From positions 6,758,001-6,822,000 of the forward strand of contig NZ_CP042968.1 in assembly GCF_001693515.2 (NCBI RefSeq): a DNA stretch of 64,000 bases, in the 5' to 3' direction. The position numbers were made by a program, and so were the translations under genes. The first letter of the stretch is position 1. Each line of letters opens with the position of its first letter. The notes under the pieces are model-generated. The model was not told where the DNA came from, searched no databases, and saw nothing but the letters and a program-made list of their open reading frames with translations. Positions 11,198 to 21,213 of the stretch are shown piece by piece. Source of the DNA: Bradyrhizobium paxllaeri. GTDB lineage: Bacteria > Pseudomonadota > Alphaproteobacteria > Rhizobiales > Xanthobacteraceae.

Positions 11198-12031
11198 TCA
11201 TGTATTCGTGAGATCGGCCTCGACCAGCGCGCGCAGCTCCGCCGTCACCTCGGGCCGTTGCCCGAACCACAATTCGAAGCCGCGCACCGCCTGGTGCAGG
11301 AGCATGCCGAGCCCATCGGCGGTCTTCAGCCCGCCCGCACGTGCGGCCGCAAGCAACGGGGTTTCCAGCGGGACGTAGACGTTATCGGCGACGACGGCGC
11401 GCGGCGGTAGCAGCCCGACATCGATTTCGAGCGGCGGCTGGCCCTTCATGCCGAGCGAGGTCGTATTCACCACAAGACCGGCGCGCGGCAGGATATCGCC
11501 GAGCGCATGCCACGCCATCGGCAGGACGCTCGCGCCGAACTGATCAGCCAGCGCGCTCGCGCGCGCCACGGTGCGGTTGGCGAGATGAATGCGCTTGATG
11601 CCGCGCTCGCGCAAGCCGAACACCACCGCGCGCGACGAGCCGCCGGCGCCGAGCACCAGCGCATCCTCAGCGTTGTCCCAGCCGGGCGCGCTGGCGTCGA
11701 GATTGTTGATGAAGCCTTCGACGTCGGTATTGGTCGAACAGAGTTCGCCATCCGCGAACCACAGCGTGTTGGCCGCGCCAACCGCGCGGGCACGCTCGTC
11801 CGGCTTCGACAGCGCAAGCGCGCGCTCCTTGTGCGGAAGGGTGACGTTGGCGCCGACGAAGCCGCGCAGCGACAGGCGGAAGATGAAATCCTTGAACTCG
11901 TCGGGCGGCACCGCCTCGATGACGTAGCCGCCTTCGATGCCCAGCGTCCGCAGCCAGTAATGATGGATCAACGGCGAACGCGAATGCGCGGCCGGCCATC
12001 CGATCAGGCATGCGGCGGGGGGCTTGGACAC
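11198..12031 (-). CDS. aroE: Shikimate dehydrogenase AroE, GTG start
   Basis: 277-aa NADP-dependent enzyme that reduces 3-dehydroshikimate to shikimate in aromatic amino acid synthesis. Seen: the substrate-binding HSRSPLIHHYW near the N-terminus, GANVTLPHKE with the catalytic lysine, NTDVEGF with the catalytic aspartate, the nucleotide-binding GAGGSSRAVVFGL, the NRT motif after it, and NTTSLGM. I choose GTG at 12031 because GAGGAGG lies eight bases upstream. The in-frame ATG at 12088 would start outside a palindromic repeat and read through it, adding 19 residues absent from the family. Confidence 0.93.
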   Translation of the reverse strand: MSKPPAACLIGWPAAHSRSPLIHHYWLRTLGIEGGYVIEAVPPDEFKDFIFRLSLRGFVGANVTLPHKERALALSKPDERARAVGAANTLWFADGELCSTNTDVEGFINNLDASAPGWDNAEDALVLGAGGSSRAVVFGLRERGIKRIHLANRTVARASALADQFGASVLPMAWHALGDILPRAGLVVNTTSLGMKGQPPLEIDVGLLPPRAVVADNVYVPLETPLLAAARAGGLKTADGLGMLLHQAVRGFELWFGQRPEVTAELRALVEADLTNT

Positions 12032-12039
12032 GACAACAA

Positions 12040-12046
12040 CCTCCTC
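12040..12046 (-). promoter_or_regulatory. Strong Shine-Dalgarno that fixes the aroE GTG start
   Basis: Read on the minus strand this is GAGGAGG, spaced eight bases from the GTG at 12031. It decides the start in favour of GTG over the upstream ATG. Confidence 0.8.
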
Positions 12047-12055
12047 AAAGACGTC

Positions 12056-12082
12056 GATGGCCGGGATAGACCCGGCCATGAC
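12056..12082. repeat. Half unit of palindromic repeat family A
   Basis: A GATGGCCGGG...CCCGGCCATGAC inverted pair, matching one arm of the four full copies at 27.5, 53.8, 58.8 and 60.5 kb. It lies upstream of aroE. Confidence 0.6.
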
Positions 12083-12124
12083 GATCAATTTATCTTCCGT
12101 GGGGGCGTGTCAAGCCGAACACGG

Positions 12125-12153
12125 ATTACCGCGGCCTATCAGGCCGCGGTAAT
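12125..12153 (-). terminator. 13-bp perfect hairpin after the EF-G-like gene
   Basis: ATTACCGCGGCCT (12125-12137) pairs perfectly with 12141-12153 around a 3-nt loop, 12 bp after the stop of the minus-strand gene at 12165. There is no T-tract, so intrinsic termination is possible but not certain. Confidence 0.5.
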
Positions 12154-12164
12154 CCTGTCGGGAG

Positions 12165-14213
12165 CTAAGCCGCGACGCGATGCGCAGCGATGATCTGGTC
12201 GGCGGCGCGGCCGGTGACCTCGGCCATGCGGTCGAACTGGCGGGTGAAGCCGCCGGCGCCGGCGGTGGCTGACCGCAGCTCCACGATCAGGTCGCCGATC
12301 TCCGCCTCCGGCATGGTGGCGCGGACGCAATCCCAGCCCGCCCAACCCTCGCGGGTGTCGAAGCCGAGGATCTGGCCGCGCCGCGCCGACAGGATGGCGT
12401 TGATCTTCGCCGTCGCTTCCGTCGGGCAGACGATCTCCACCATGTGGATCGGCTCCAGCAGCACCGGCTGGCACTGCGGCAGCGCCTCGCTCATGCCGAT
12501 CCGCGCCGCCGTGCGGAAGGCGAGATCGGAGGAGTCGACGCTGTGATAGGAGCCGTCGGTCAGCGTCACATCGACGTCGATGACGGGGAAGCCGAGCGGG
12601 CCCTTGGCAAGGCCGTCGACCACGCCCTCTTCCACCGCGCCGATATAGTTGCGTGGCACCGCGCCGCCGACCACCTTTTCGTGGAATTCGAAGCCCGAGC
12701 CGCGCGGCATCGGCTTGATCTCCAGCACCACGTCGCCGAACTGGCCGTGACCGCCAGACTGCTTCTTGTGGCGGCCGCGCTGGGTGATCGATTTGCGGAT
12801 GGTCTCCTGATAGCCGATCGCGGGCGGCTGCGATTTGACGTTGACGCCGAAGCGATCCCGCAGGCGTTCCAGCGCGACGCGCAGATGCATCTCGCCCTGC
12901 CCCCACAGCACGATGTCGTGGGTGCGCGGATTCTGGATCATCGTCAGCGACTGATCTTCCTCGTTCAGCCGCAGCAGCGCCTGCCCGAGCTTGACGTCGT
13001 CCTTGCGGTCGGTCGCCGCCAGCGACATCGCCAGCACGGGCGGCGTCGGCGCGACCTGCACCAGCGCTGATGGCGCGGTCTTGCCGCCGGACAGCGTGTC
13101 GCCGGTCTTGACCGCGTCGAGCTTGCCGAGCGCGACCGTCTCTCCGGCTTCCGCCGCGGGGCGCTTGGTGTCGTGCGCGCCGTTGACGGCGAGGATGCCG
13201 GAAACCCGCCCGGCCTCGCCGGAGGAGGATTGCAGCGTCGCGCCGTCCTCGAGGCGGCCGGCAAGCAGCCGCGTCAACGACAGCTTGCCGCCGTGCTGCA
13301 GATGCACGGTCTTGAACACAAAGCCCAGCGCTTCCTTTTGCGCGGATGCGCCGAGGCGTTTCGCCGTTTCGGCGACGCCGGGCGATTCATGACGGAGCGC
13401 CTTCATCAGCCGCAGCACGCCGTTTTCGCGCGCGGCGGCGCCGAGCAGCACCGGGCAGATCAGGCCTTCGCGCAGTTCGCGGGCGAGATCGTCGAACACG
13501 GCGTCGCGTGGCGGCTGGATGTCTTCCAGCAACTGCTCCATCAGCGCGTCGTCATGGTCGGCGAGCTTCTCCAGCATCGAGAAGCGCGCTTCCTTCTCGC
13601 GGTCGAGATCGCCGCCTTCCAGCGCAATGACTTCGGAGGCCTTGTGCTCGCGGTAGACGAAGGCGCGCTCCAGCGCGAGGTCGACGAACCCTTCGATCAA
13701 TTCGCCCTTCCAGATCGGAATCTGCCGCAGCACCAGCGGCACGCGCGAGGCCGGCTGCAACGTCGCCAGCGTTTCGCGGATGCGCTTGTTGGCGCGATCG
13801 ATCTTGTTCAAAAACAGAAAACGGGGAATGCCGAAATCTTCCAGCTCGCGCAGGATGATCTGCAGTTGCGGCAGCTTCTTCTCGTCCGCCTCGCAGACCA
13901 CGACCGCGGCATCGACCGCGGGCAACGCGGCGCGCATATCTTGCGCGAACTCGATCGAGCCGGGACAATCGATAAAGGTGTAACTGTCGCCCATGAAGGT
14001 AGTGGTGGCGGCGGAGAGGCCCACACCCATCTTGTGATGGCGCGCCTCAGGGCTGGCATCGCCGAAGGAAGTTCCGGCATCGACGCTGCCGGCATTTTTA
14101 ATGGCGCCCGTTCGCGCCAATATCGCCTCCAAAAGTGTGGTTTTACCGCTTTGGAAAGGGCCCACCAGCGCTATGCACCGTGGACCTCGGGGACTTCTGA
14201 CGTCTTGTCCCAT
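12165..14213 (-). CDS. EF-G-like translational GTPase with altered switch II
   Basis: 682-aa protein with the five-domain layout of elongation factor G. The P-loop GPFQSGKTT is at 18-26 and NKID at 136-139. Switch II reads DCPGSIEF (82-89), where standard EF-G has DTPGHVDF: the catalytic histidine is Ser86. The switch I RGIT motif is also not visible. Domains IV and V are recognisable (RGRHKKQSGGHGQFGDV, then EPIHMVEIVCP and a final domain with GFDTREGW). So it is an EF-G paralogue, not the housekeeping factor, and GTP hydrolysis may be slow or absent. No other translation gene is adjacent. The in-family start is uncertain by a few residues. Confidence 0.85.
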   Translation of the reverse strand: MGQDVRSPRGPRCIALVGPFQSGKTTLLEAILARTGAIKNAGSVDAGTSFGDASPEARHHKMGVGLSAATTTFMGDSYTFIDCPGSIEFAQDMRAALPAVDAAVVVCEADEKKLPQLQIILRELEDFGIPRFLFLNKIDRANKRIRETLATLQPASRVPLVLRQIPIWKGELIEGFVDLALERAFVYREHKASEVIALEGGDLDREKEARFSMLEKLADHDDALMEQLLEDIQPPRDAVFDDLARELREGLICPVLLGAAARENGVLRLMKALRHESPGVAETAKRLGASAQKEALGFVFKTVHLQHGGKLSLTRLLAGRLEDGATLQSSSGEAGRVSGILAVNGAHDTKRPAAEAGETVALGKLDAVKTGDTLSGGKTAPSALVQVAPTPPVLAMSLAATDRKDDVKLGQALLRLNEEDQSLTMIQNPRTHDIVLWGQGEMHLRVALERLRDRFGVNVKSQPPAIGYQETIRKSITQRGRHKKQSGGHGQFGDVVLEIKPMPRGSGFEFHEKVVGGAVPRNYIGAVEEGVVDGLAKGPLGFPVIDVDVTLTDGSYHSVDSSDLAFRTAARIGMSEALPQCQPVLLEPIHMVEIVCPTEATAKINAILSARRGQILGFDTREGWAGWDCVRATMPEAEIGDLIVELRSATAGAGGFTRQFDRMAEVTGRAADQIIAAHRVAA

Positions 14214-14344
14214 TGCCGCCTCCTCATTTTGGAGCTCGGCCCTTGATTGGGTCGGCGACCTCCAATGCTCCGCCTGTCGCGACGATTTGGCAAGCGGGAA
14301 AAATTCGCTGCGGTGCGATGTGAAGGGACAGACGGAGATTGGCC

Positions 14345-14412
14345 GTCATTGCGAGTTTGGCACGCGACTTGTCCGCCGTAGCCTTGGCGAAGGCGGAAGC
14401 AATCCATCTTCC
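14345..14412. repeat. Degenerate intergenic repeat fragment
   Basis: The GTCATTGCGAG ... GAAGCAATCCATC type sequence resembles, from memory, a short element common between Bradyrhizobium genes. It contains an inner CCGCC...GGCGG pair. It lies in the 277-bp gap between the EF-G-like gene and the hydrolase gene; nothing else is seen there. Confidence 0.4.
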
Positions 14413-14490
14413 TAGCCGGGGAAAGAATAGATGGTGACAGACGTGGGCCACCTTCCCGGCCCCAGTTCCAGTAAGTTTCGCTTATCCGAC

Positions 14491-15324
14491 TTACACTTGC
14501 TTATGCGCGACGCCGGAGCAACGATCGATGAACGCCGTCAGCAGGTCCGCGATCTCGGTTGGCCGTTCCAGGCTCGGCAGATGGGCGGTACCGGTCAAGA
14601 CATGGCCCGACGCGTTCGACATTGTCGTTGCCATGTGACGGCTTCGTTCCTGAATGTGCGGGAAATCGAAATCACCCCAGATTACAAGCGATGGTGCCGA
14701 TATCTCGCCCAGACGATGGAAGGTGGGCACGACATCGAGGTTCGACCCGATCGGCGGCGACCGGAGCGCGATCGCGTTCATGTCGAGGAACAGCCGGCGC
14801 GCCTCGCCCGTAACACGGCCCTCGGGCTGCAGGGGGCCGTCCAGCCAATGATAGGCCTTGATTGCGTTCACCTGATCCAGATCGCCGGCTTCCTGCGCTT
14901 CCCTGAGCTTCGCCATCAGGTGCTCGATGCCGGGTGGATGGATCGGCTCCGGCGCGCCATTCACGCCGGGCGCAATGAGAACGAGGGCGCGGACATGGGA
15001 TGGATGCAGAACAGCGGCGTCGAGCGCGACCCGTCCGCCTTGCGAGCATCCAACAAGGATTGCCGGCGCGTCGTTCGCAGCGGCGTCAATCACCGCCAAC
15101 AAATCCGCGACTGCCGAAAAGTCCTCCTTTTCCGCGCGGGTCTCGCCAAAGCCCCGCCGATCGTACGCGATCGCCTTATGGCTCATCCCTGCTGCATCCA
15201 GTTGCGCACGCCACATGCGACTGTCGCAAACCGCGGCGTGGAGAAAGACAACAGGGTCGCCCTGACCGACGATTGTCGCCGCCAGCCTGGCTTGGCCGGA
15301 CGTAATCTGAAAATTCGAACTCAT
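14491..15324 (-). CDS. Alpha/beta hydrolase fold protein
   Basis: 277-aa cytosolic hydrolase. The nucleophile elbow is GCSQGG, the oxyanion region HAAVCDSRMW follows the first strand, the acid is likely the Asp in WGDFDFPH, and the histidine is in GTAHLPSLERP. This is a complete Ser-Asp-His triad of the 3-oxoadipate enol-lactonase / haloperoxidase-like branch. The substrate is unknown. The ATG at 15324 opens the conserved part (MSSNFQITSG); the upstream ATG at 15381 would add an Arg-rich stretch that looks non-coding. It stands alone. Confidence 0.85.
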   Translation of the reverse strand: MSSNFQITSGQARLAATIVGQGDPVVFLHAAVCDSRMWRAQLDAAGMSHKAIAYDRRGFGETRAEKEDFSAVADLLAVIDAAANDAPAILVGCSQGGRVALDAAVLHPSHVRALVLIAPGVNGAPEPIHPPGIEHLMAKLREAQEAGDLDQVNAIKAYHWLDGPLQPEGRVTGEARRLFLDMNAIALRSPPIGSNLDVVPTFHRLGEISAPSLVIWGDFDFPHIQERSRHMATTMSNASGHVLTGTAHLPSLERPTEIADLLTAFIDRCSGVAHKQV

Positions 15325-15459
15325 GAGGCATGCTAGCCCGCGCCGGAGGAACCGGCTAGCAAGCTGCCCGCGTGCACGCACCGATATGCGCGGAAAAGGA
15401 CCAGGCCAGAGACCCGGATGTCGCTGAGTTCATCCGGCTTCTGGTGAAGCAGCGTTTAG

Positions 15460-15942
15460 CTAACGCCCCGGCCGGAGTTCCAGACTTTGCAATCCGGCAG
15501 CAATGCTGACGCCAACCTGGCCTTGCACGCTCAGCGGCTGCAGCGCGATCGAATTGGCGGAGCCTCCGACCAGGACGTTGCCGCCGACGCCGACACCGAG
15601 CGTCGCGCTGCCCTGCGCGCCGACATAGTCACCGGAGAGGCCACCGGGGCCGAGCTGCGCTACCGGCGCGAACACGCCCCACGCCAGCGCCGATTCCTGG
15701 GTGATGCCGAGGTCGAGCCCCACTTTACGGATGGTCGCGATATAGCGGTCCTCCGGCATCCCTTCGGCGCGCAGCACGCAGCCGAGATTGGTGACCGAGC
15801 CGACGACGAATCCAACGCTGGCGCCGCCGCGGCACTCCAGCACGCCGACCTGTACGCGCTGCACCTGCTGCGCAGCCGCGCCGCCGATCGAGGATGCGAG
15901 CGAGGCGAGCGCGGCCGCGGCAAGGATTAGAGAACGACGCAT
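15460..15942 (-). CDS. DUF992 family exported protein
   Basis: 160-aa protein with signal peptide MRRSLILAAAALASLASSIG ending at AAAQ. The mature part contains VGVLECRGGASVGFVVGS and a CVLRAEG segment, so a conserved cysteine pair, then GLDLGITQ and a glycine-rich region ending SLELRPGR. This matches DUF992, a Rhizobiales periplasmic family without known function. A paralogue lies at 16965-17480, with a toxin-antitoxin-like module between the two. Confidence 0.82.
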   Translation of the reverse strand: MRRSLILAAAALASLASSIGGAAAQQVQRVQVGVLECRGGASVGFVVGSVTNLGCVLRAEGMPEDRYIATIRKVGLDLGITQESALAWGVFAPVAQLGPGGLSGDYVGAQGSATLGVGVGGNVLVGGSANSIALQPLSVQGQVGVSIAAGLQSLELRPGR

Positions 15943-16176
15943 GAAGTATCTCCGGCTGAAAAACGTTGATGCGAGCAGAGAATCAAGAGCAAGGCCGTGC
16001 CCGCGGCGTTCGCCGTTCTATGCCATAACATCACAGGTCGTGCCAGAATGGCGGAGGCTGAAGCGAGCCGTCTCCATCCGATCGTCATTCCGTGAAGCGA
16101 CGAACTATGGTGTGCAAAAACACATCGCCGATGGAAGCACTTGACCGGCGCGCTATAGGTATATATCTATAATAGT

Positions 16177-16550
16177 GTGAAAGATCTGCTCCGCGCTATC
16201 AAACCTGCGGTTTTCGTGGGGTCGAGCCGAAAGGACCTGAAAGGATTTCCAGCGGCGGTTCGCAGCGGGATTGGGCAAGCCCTTTTTGAAGCTCAGGTCG
16301 GGGAGCATCCGCATGGCGCAAAGCCGCTGAAGGGCTTGAGCGGAGTGTGTTGGAGATTCGCGACAACTTTGACGGTGACACCTATCGCGCCGTCTACACG
16401 GTGCGTCTTGAGGGCGTCTTGTACGTCCTGCATGCGTTCCAGAAGAAATCCACCAGCGGGATAGCCACACCGCAGCGTCACATGGATCTCGTCCGGCAGC
16501 GCCTGCGCGATGCCGAAGCGATCCATAAAGCAACCAAGGGAACTCGATGA
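16177..16550 (+). pseudogene. HigB-like (RelE superfamily, phage Gp49-type) toxin gene with frameshift
   Basis: Starting at GTG 16177, the first frame gives MKDLLRAIKPAVFVGSSRKD and KPLKGLSG. The protein then continues in another frame from about 16347 as VLEIRDNFDGDTYRAVYTV, VLHAFQKKSTSGIATP and a helical end. Joined, this is a typical 120-aa HigB-like mRNA interferase of PF05973. Adding one base near 16345-16350 would restore a single reading frame, so one base appears missing. No slippery heptamer is visible there. The last bases overlap the antitoxin start (ATGA), so the operon layout is intact. It could be a true mutation or a sequencing error. Confidence 0.75.
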
Positions 16551-16891
16551 TGAGCGCCAAGAAAAAGTTGCCCGCCCATGAAGTCGGAAGCGGCAATATC
16601 TTCGCCGACCTTGGCCTGCCCAATGCAGAGGAGCACCAGCTTAAGGCGGCACTGGTGGTGCAGTTGAAACGGCTGATCGCCGAACGTGGCTTGACTCAGG
16701 TCGCGGCCGCCACGCTGATCGAGATGAAACAGCCCGATTTGTCGAAGTTGCTGCGTGGCCAGTTCCGGTTGGTTTCGGTGGAAAAACTGATGCGGATGCT
16801 CACCGCCTTCAATCAAGATGTGGAGATTACCCTGAAGCCGCATCGCAAACGCGGCACGGCTGGCCGGATCACCTTCATTCGGGCCGCGTAG
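16550..16891 (+). CDS. HigA-like XRE-family antitoxin
   Basis: 113-aa helix-turn-helix protein. The HTH lies in the middle: KRLIAERGLTQVAAATLIEM followed by KQPDLSKLLRGQF, which is the XRE (HTH_37) pattern. A hydrophobic stretch and LKPHRKRG follow. It would bind and neutralise the toxin encoded just upstream and repress the operon. Two ATGs, at 16547 and 16550, are possible; both overlap the toxin stop codon, indicating translational coupling. The gene itself is intact although its partner is frameshifted. Confidence 0.82.
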   Translation: MSAKKKLPAHEVGSGNIFADLGLPNAEEHQLKAALVVQLKRLIAERGLTQVAAATLIEMKQPDLSKLLRGQFRLVSVEKLMRMLTAFNQDVEITLKPHRKRGTAGRITFIRAA

Positions 16892-16918
16892 CCCACGAAG
16901 CCGAACGCAACAAACAAC

Positions 16919-16950
16919 AAAAAAAGGCCCGCTCGCGCGGGCCTTTTCCT
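16919..16950. terminator. Bidirectional rho-independent terminator
   Basis: Seven A, then GGCCCGC (16926-16932), loop TCGC, GCGGGCC (16937-16943), then TTTT. It serves the antitoxin gene on the plus strand and the DUF992 gene ending at 16965 on the minus strand. Confidence 0.9.
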
Positions 16951-16964
16951 TAACGTGCCATCCC

Positions 16965-17480
16965 TCAACCGCGACGGTGATGGCGCCGGGCGTGCCGGCG
17001 CGGGCCGTTGCCGTAGAACGGCTGCAGTTCGAGGCCGGCGATCCCTGCGGTGACGTTGAGCCCGGTCTGTCCCTGCAGGCTGATCGGCTGCAGCGCGTAG
17101 GCGTTGGCGGGACCGCCCACCAGGAAGTTGCCGCCGCCGCCGATGCCGATCGATGCGTTGGCGCCGACGCCGCCGTAAGAGCCGGCGAGTTCGCCGCGGC
17201 CGAGCCGGCTGCTGGGCGCAGTGACGGCCCATTGCAACTGCGTCTGCTCGGTGACGCCGAGATCGAGACCGATGCGCTGCACCTTGGCGATATAGGGCTC
17301 GGGTCGGCGGCCTTCGCTGCGGAACACGCATTCGAGGCTGGTCACCGAGCCGACGACGAAGCCGACATTCTGGCCGCCCTGGCATTGCAGGATGCCGGCG
17401 CGAACCGGCGGCGCCGCGTTGGCGCTTGCGATCGGCGCGATCAATCCCAGCGTGGCGATAGTTAGTGTCAGCAGTCGCAT
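16965..17480 (-). CDS. DUF992 family exported protein, second copy
   Basis: 171-aa protein, start MRLLTLTIATLGLIAPIASA as signal peptide. It carries the same blocks as the paralogue at 15460-15942: AGILQCQGGQNVGFVVGSV, ECVFRSEG, YIAKVQRIGLDLGVTEQ, and the glycine-rich GVGANASIGIGGGGNFLVGG. The tail is extended by a basic stretch ending RRHHRRG. The ATG at 17480 is chosen over 17513 because the signal peptide starts there. Function unknown; presumably periplasmic. Confidence 0.82.
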   Translation of the reverse strand: MRLLTLTIATLGLIAPIASANAAPPVRAGILQCQGGQNVGFVVGSVTSLECVFRSEGRRPEPYIAKVQRIGLDLGVTEQTQLQWAVTAPSSRLGRGELAGSYGGVGANASIGIGGGGNFLVGGPANAYALQPISLQGQTGLNVTAGIAGLELQPFYGNGPRRHARRHHRRG

Positions 17481-17649
17481 GTGTCCCAGTCTCCGCATCA
17501 TGATGATGAACAAATTTAGCGGAGCGGACAGGATGGAAGCGCCGTGGCGGAAACATGGCGCGTGCTCAAGAAGCCGTCAAAACATTGCGCTTCGATTCAC
17601 GCGTGATGTGATTTGACGACCGTGTTTTTGACGCGATTGCTTATCCGAA

Positions 17650-17688
17650 CAAAAACCCGTCCCGCATCACATGCGGAACGGGTTTGTT
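17650..17688. terminator. Terminator hairpin after the aminotransferase gene
   Basis: AAACCCGT (17653-17660) pairs with ACGGGTTT (17678-17685), with an inner CCGCAT/ATGCGG stem. It is flanked by A-rich and T-rich ends, so it can act on both strands. It lies about 20 bp after the minus-strand stop at 17706. Confidence 0.8.
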
Positions 17689-17705
17689 TGGCGAAAAAAC
17701 GCTTG

Positions 17706-18974
<1,269 letters not shown>

Positions 18975-19098
18975 CTACGGCGCTCGGCGCTGCATCGCAA
19001 GAAGCTTGGCCGGAAACGGCCAAACTTTAGGAAACGTTAAAGCGGGCTCGGTACGGTCGGAGCAATACGGCGCAATATTCGTAAAGTTCCGCGGTAAA

Positions 19099-20361
19099 AT
19101 GGCTCATATCTGGCAAGCGCTGCGGTCCGGCGAATGGCTGACGGCTTCGCGCGTCCGTGCCTATTGCCTGATCTTGCTGGCCCTCGCCGGCCTGGCCGTC
19201 GTCGGCTGGATAGCCCTGTCGCATGACCTGGTCGACCGCAACGGCAAGCCGATCGGGACCGACTTTTCCAGCTTCTACGCGGCCGGCGCGCTGGCGCTGG
19301 AAGGACGAGCGGCGGACGCCTACAACATGGCCCTGCATCATGCCCGCGAACGGCAATTGTTCGGGCCCGACACGCCGTTCTATAGCTGGCTCTATCCGCC
19401 GAGCTTTTTCCTCGTGGCCGCGCCGCTGGCGCTGTTGCCATACGCGCTGGCGCTCGCCGCATGGCAGGGTCTTACGTTCGCGTTCTATCTCGCGGTGGTC
19501 GGCGCGATCCTGCGGCCGGCGCGGCAGCAGCACGGCGCGATCGGCCGGCTGTGGCTGCCGGTGGCCGTCGCTTTCCCCGCCGTCTTCATCAATCTCGGCC
19601 ACGGGCAGAACGGCTTTTTGAGCGCCGCGTTGCTGGGTGCGGCGCTGGTCGTGCTGCCGCGACGACCGCTTGTCGCTGGCGTATTGTTTGGCCTTCTGTC
19701 CTACAAGCCGCAGTTCGCGCTCGTGCTTCCCCTGGCGCTGGTGGCCGCCGGACAATGGCGCACGTTTTTTTCCGCAGGGCTGACCGTGATCGTTCTCGTC
19801 GGCGCATCCGCAGCCTTGTTCGGCGTCGATGCATGGACCGCGTTCTTCGCCTCCACCGAGATCTCGCGCAAGGTGCTGCTGGAAGAAGGCAATGTCGGCT
19901 TCGAGAAACTGCAGAGCGCGTTTGCCGCGATCAGGCTGTGGGGCGGCGGCGTGACTCCTGCCTACATGGCGCAAACAGCGGTGTCCGTCCTCACGGTCGC
20001 CGCCACAGCGTGGGTCTGGCATGCAAGCCGCGATCACGCCGTCAAGGCGGCGCTTCTGATCGCCGCCACCGCGCTCGCCTCCCCGCACGTCCTCGACTAC
20101 GACCTGATGCTGCTTGCGCCCGCGCTTGCCTTCTTCGTCGCGTTCGTCGCGGCGAGACCGGATGCGCGCTTCGGCGACTATGAGATCAGCCTGCTCGCAT
20201 TTGTCTGGATCGCGCCGCTGCTGTCGCGCAGCATCGCCGGCGTCAGCTACATACCCCTGGGCCTGTTCGCGGAGCTGGCCTTCTGTGCACTTGTATTGCG
20301 GCGCGCGGCCCTCGATCGCGCCAGCCATGCGCTTGGCGCGCCCCGCGTCGCGCAAGCGTGA
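19099..20361 (+). CDS. GT87-family (DUF2029) membrane glycosyltransferase
   Basis: 420-aa polytopic inner-membrane protein, about 9-11 helices. The GT87 signature is present: GTDFSSFYAAGALALEGRAA after helix 1, SWLYPPSFFLVAAPLALLPY, LGHGQNGFLSAALLG and SYKPQFALVLPLALVA. Family members are polyprenyl-phosphate-mannose-dependent transferases acting on the periplasmic side, but many proteobacterial members have no known substrate. The start at 19099 (MAHIWQALRSGEW) is preferred; an upstream ATG at 19006 would add 31 unlikely residues. Faces the minus-strand aminotransferase gene across a 190-bp spacer. Confidence 0.82.
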   Translation: MAHIWQALRSGEWLTASRVRAYCLILLALAGLAVVGWIALSHDLVDRNGKPIGTDFSSFYAAGALALEGRAADAYNMALHHARERQLFGPDTPFYSWLYPPSFFLVAAPLALLPYALALAAWQGLTFAFYLAVVGAILRPARQQHGAIGRLWLPVAVAFPAVFINLGHGQNGFLSAALLGAALVVLPRRPLVAGVLFGLLSYKPQFALVLPLALVAAGQWRTFFSAGLTVIVLVGASAALFGVDAWTAFFASTEISRKVLLEEGNVGFEKLQSAFAAIRLWGGGVTPAYMAQTAVSVLTVAATAWVWHASRDHAVKAALLIAATALASPHVLDYDLMLLAPALAFFVAFVAARPDARFGDYEISLLAFVWIAPLLSRSIAGVSYIPLGLFAELAFCALVLRRAALDRASHALGAPRVAQA

Positions 20362-20559
20362 TCTTTGTTGTTCCGCCGTGTTGATGAAAACATGCTGCGC
20401 GCGTGCAGTGCAGTAGAGGTTTTCGACTTTTTCCATTCCGCAGGACTTGCGACGCAGTGATATCGGCATCATTGTTTGGCCGCGTTGCGGTGTGAACCGC
20501 TGATGGCGCGGCGCAACTGCTGCGTGCGTGCTTTCTCGATCGGAGTGAAATCCAGGACG

Positions 20560-21213
20560 ATGTACAAGCTCTATTCGATGCAGCGCTCCGGCAACAGCTA
20601 CAAGGTCCGTCTTGCGCTGGCGCTGCTCAATGCACCGTACGAGGCGATCGAAGTCGACATTCTCCGGGGCGAAAGCCGCACGCCGGATTTTCTGGAGAAG
20701 AACCCGAGCGGACAGGTGCCGCTGCTGGAAGTCGCCGACGGCCGCTACCTCGCCGAGTCCAACGCCATCCTCTGGTATGTCTGCGGCGGCACCTCGCTGG
20801 CGCCGGAGTCGCGGGTCGAGCGCGCCGAAGCCCTGCAATGGATGTTCTTCGAGCAGCACGCGCTGGAGCCCAATATCGGCGCCGCCTATTTCTGGCTGTC
20901 GCTGGTCAAGGGTGGCCGCGACCTGCAGACGCATGCGCTGGAGGACTGGATGGAGCGCGGCTATGCCGCGCTGCAGGTGATGGAAAACCACCTCAAGACC
21001 CGCGCCTATTTCGCCGCCGGGCAGCTCACGGTCGCCGATATCGCGCTGTACGGCTACACTCATGTCGCCGACCGCTGCGACTACGACCTCGCCACCTTCC
21101 CCGCCATCCGTGCCTGGCTGCGGCGGGTCGAGCAGACCCCCGGTTTCGTCACCATGGACTGGCGGCCCGAGAGCGAGGTCGACGACCAGGCGGGCATCGT
21201 CGCTGGCGCCTGA
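20560..21213 (+). CDS. Glutathione S-transferase family protein
   Basis: 217-aa GST. N-terminal domain MYKLYSMQRSGNSYKVRLAL, cis-Pro GQVPLLEVADG, glutathione-site ESNAILWYV; C-terminal helical domain ends with FAAGQLTVADIALYGYTH. The ATG at 20560 opens the fold, with CAGGACG upstream. It is similar in layout to the GST at 2078-2668 but clearly a different subgroup. The substrate is unknown. About 200 bp separates it from the gene before it, so it probably has its own promoter. Confidence 0.9.
   Translation: MYKLYSMQRSGNSYKVRLALALLNAPYEAIEVDILRGESRTPDFLEKNPSGQVPLLEVADGRYLAESNAILWYVCGGTSLAPESRVERAEALQWMFFEQHALEPNIGAAYFWLSLVKGGRDLQTHALEDWMERGYAALQVMENHLKTRAYFAAGQLTVADIALYGYTHVADRCDYDLATFPAIRAWLRRVEQTPGFVTMDWRPESEVDDQAGIVAGA

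Noticed and set aside
13173..14246. 357-codon plus-strand frame
   Set aside because: Antisense to the EF-G-like gene; no motif or start signal.
19027..21063. Long minus-strand open frame of 678 codons
   Set aside because: It runs antisense across the GT87 and GST genes, is rich in Arg/Gln/Gly and shows no domain; an effect of high GC.
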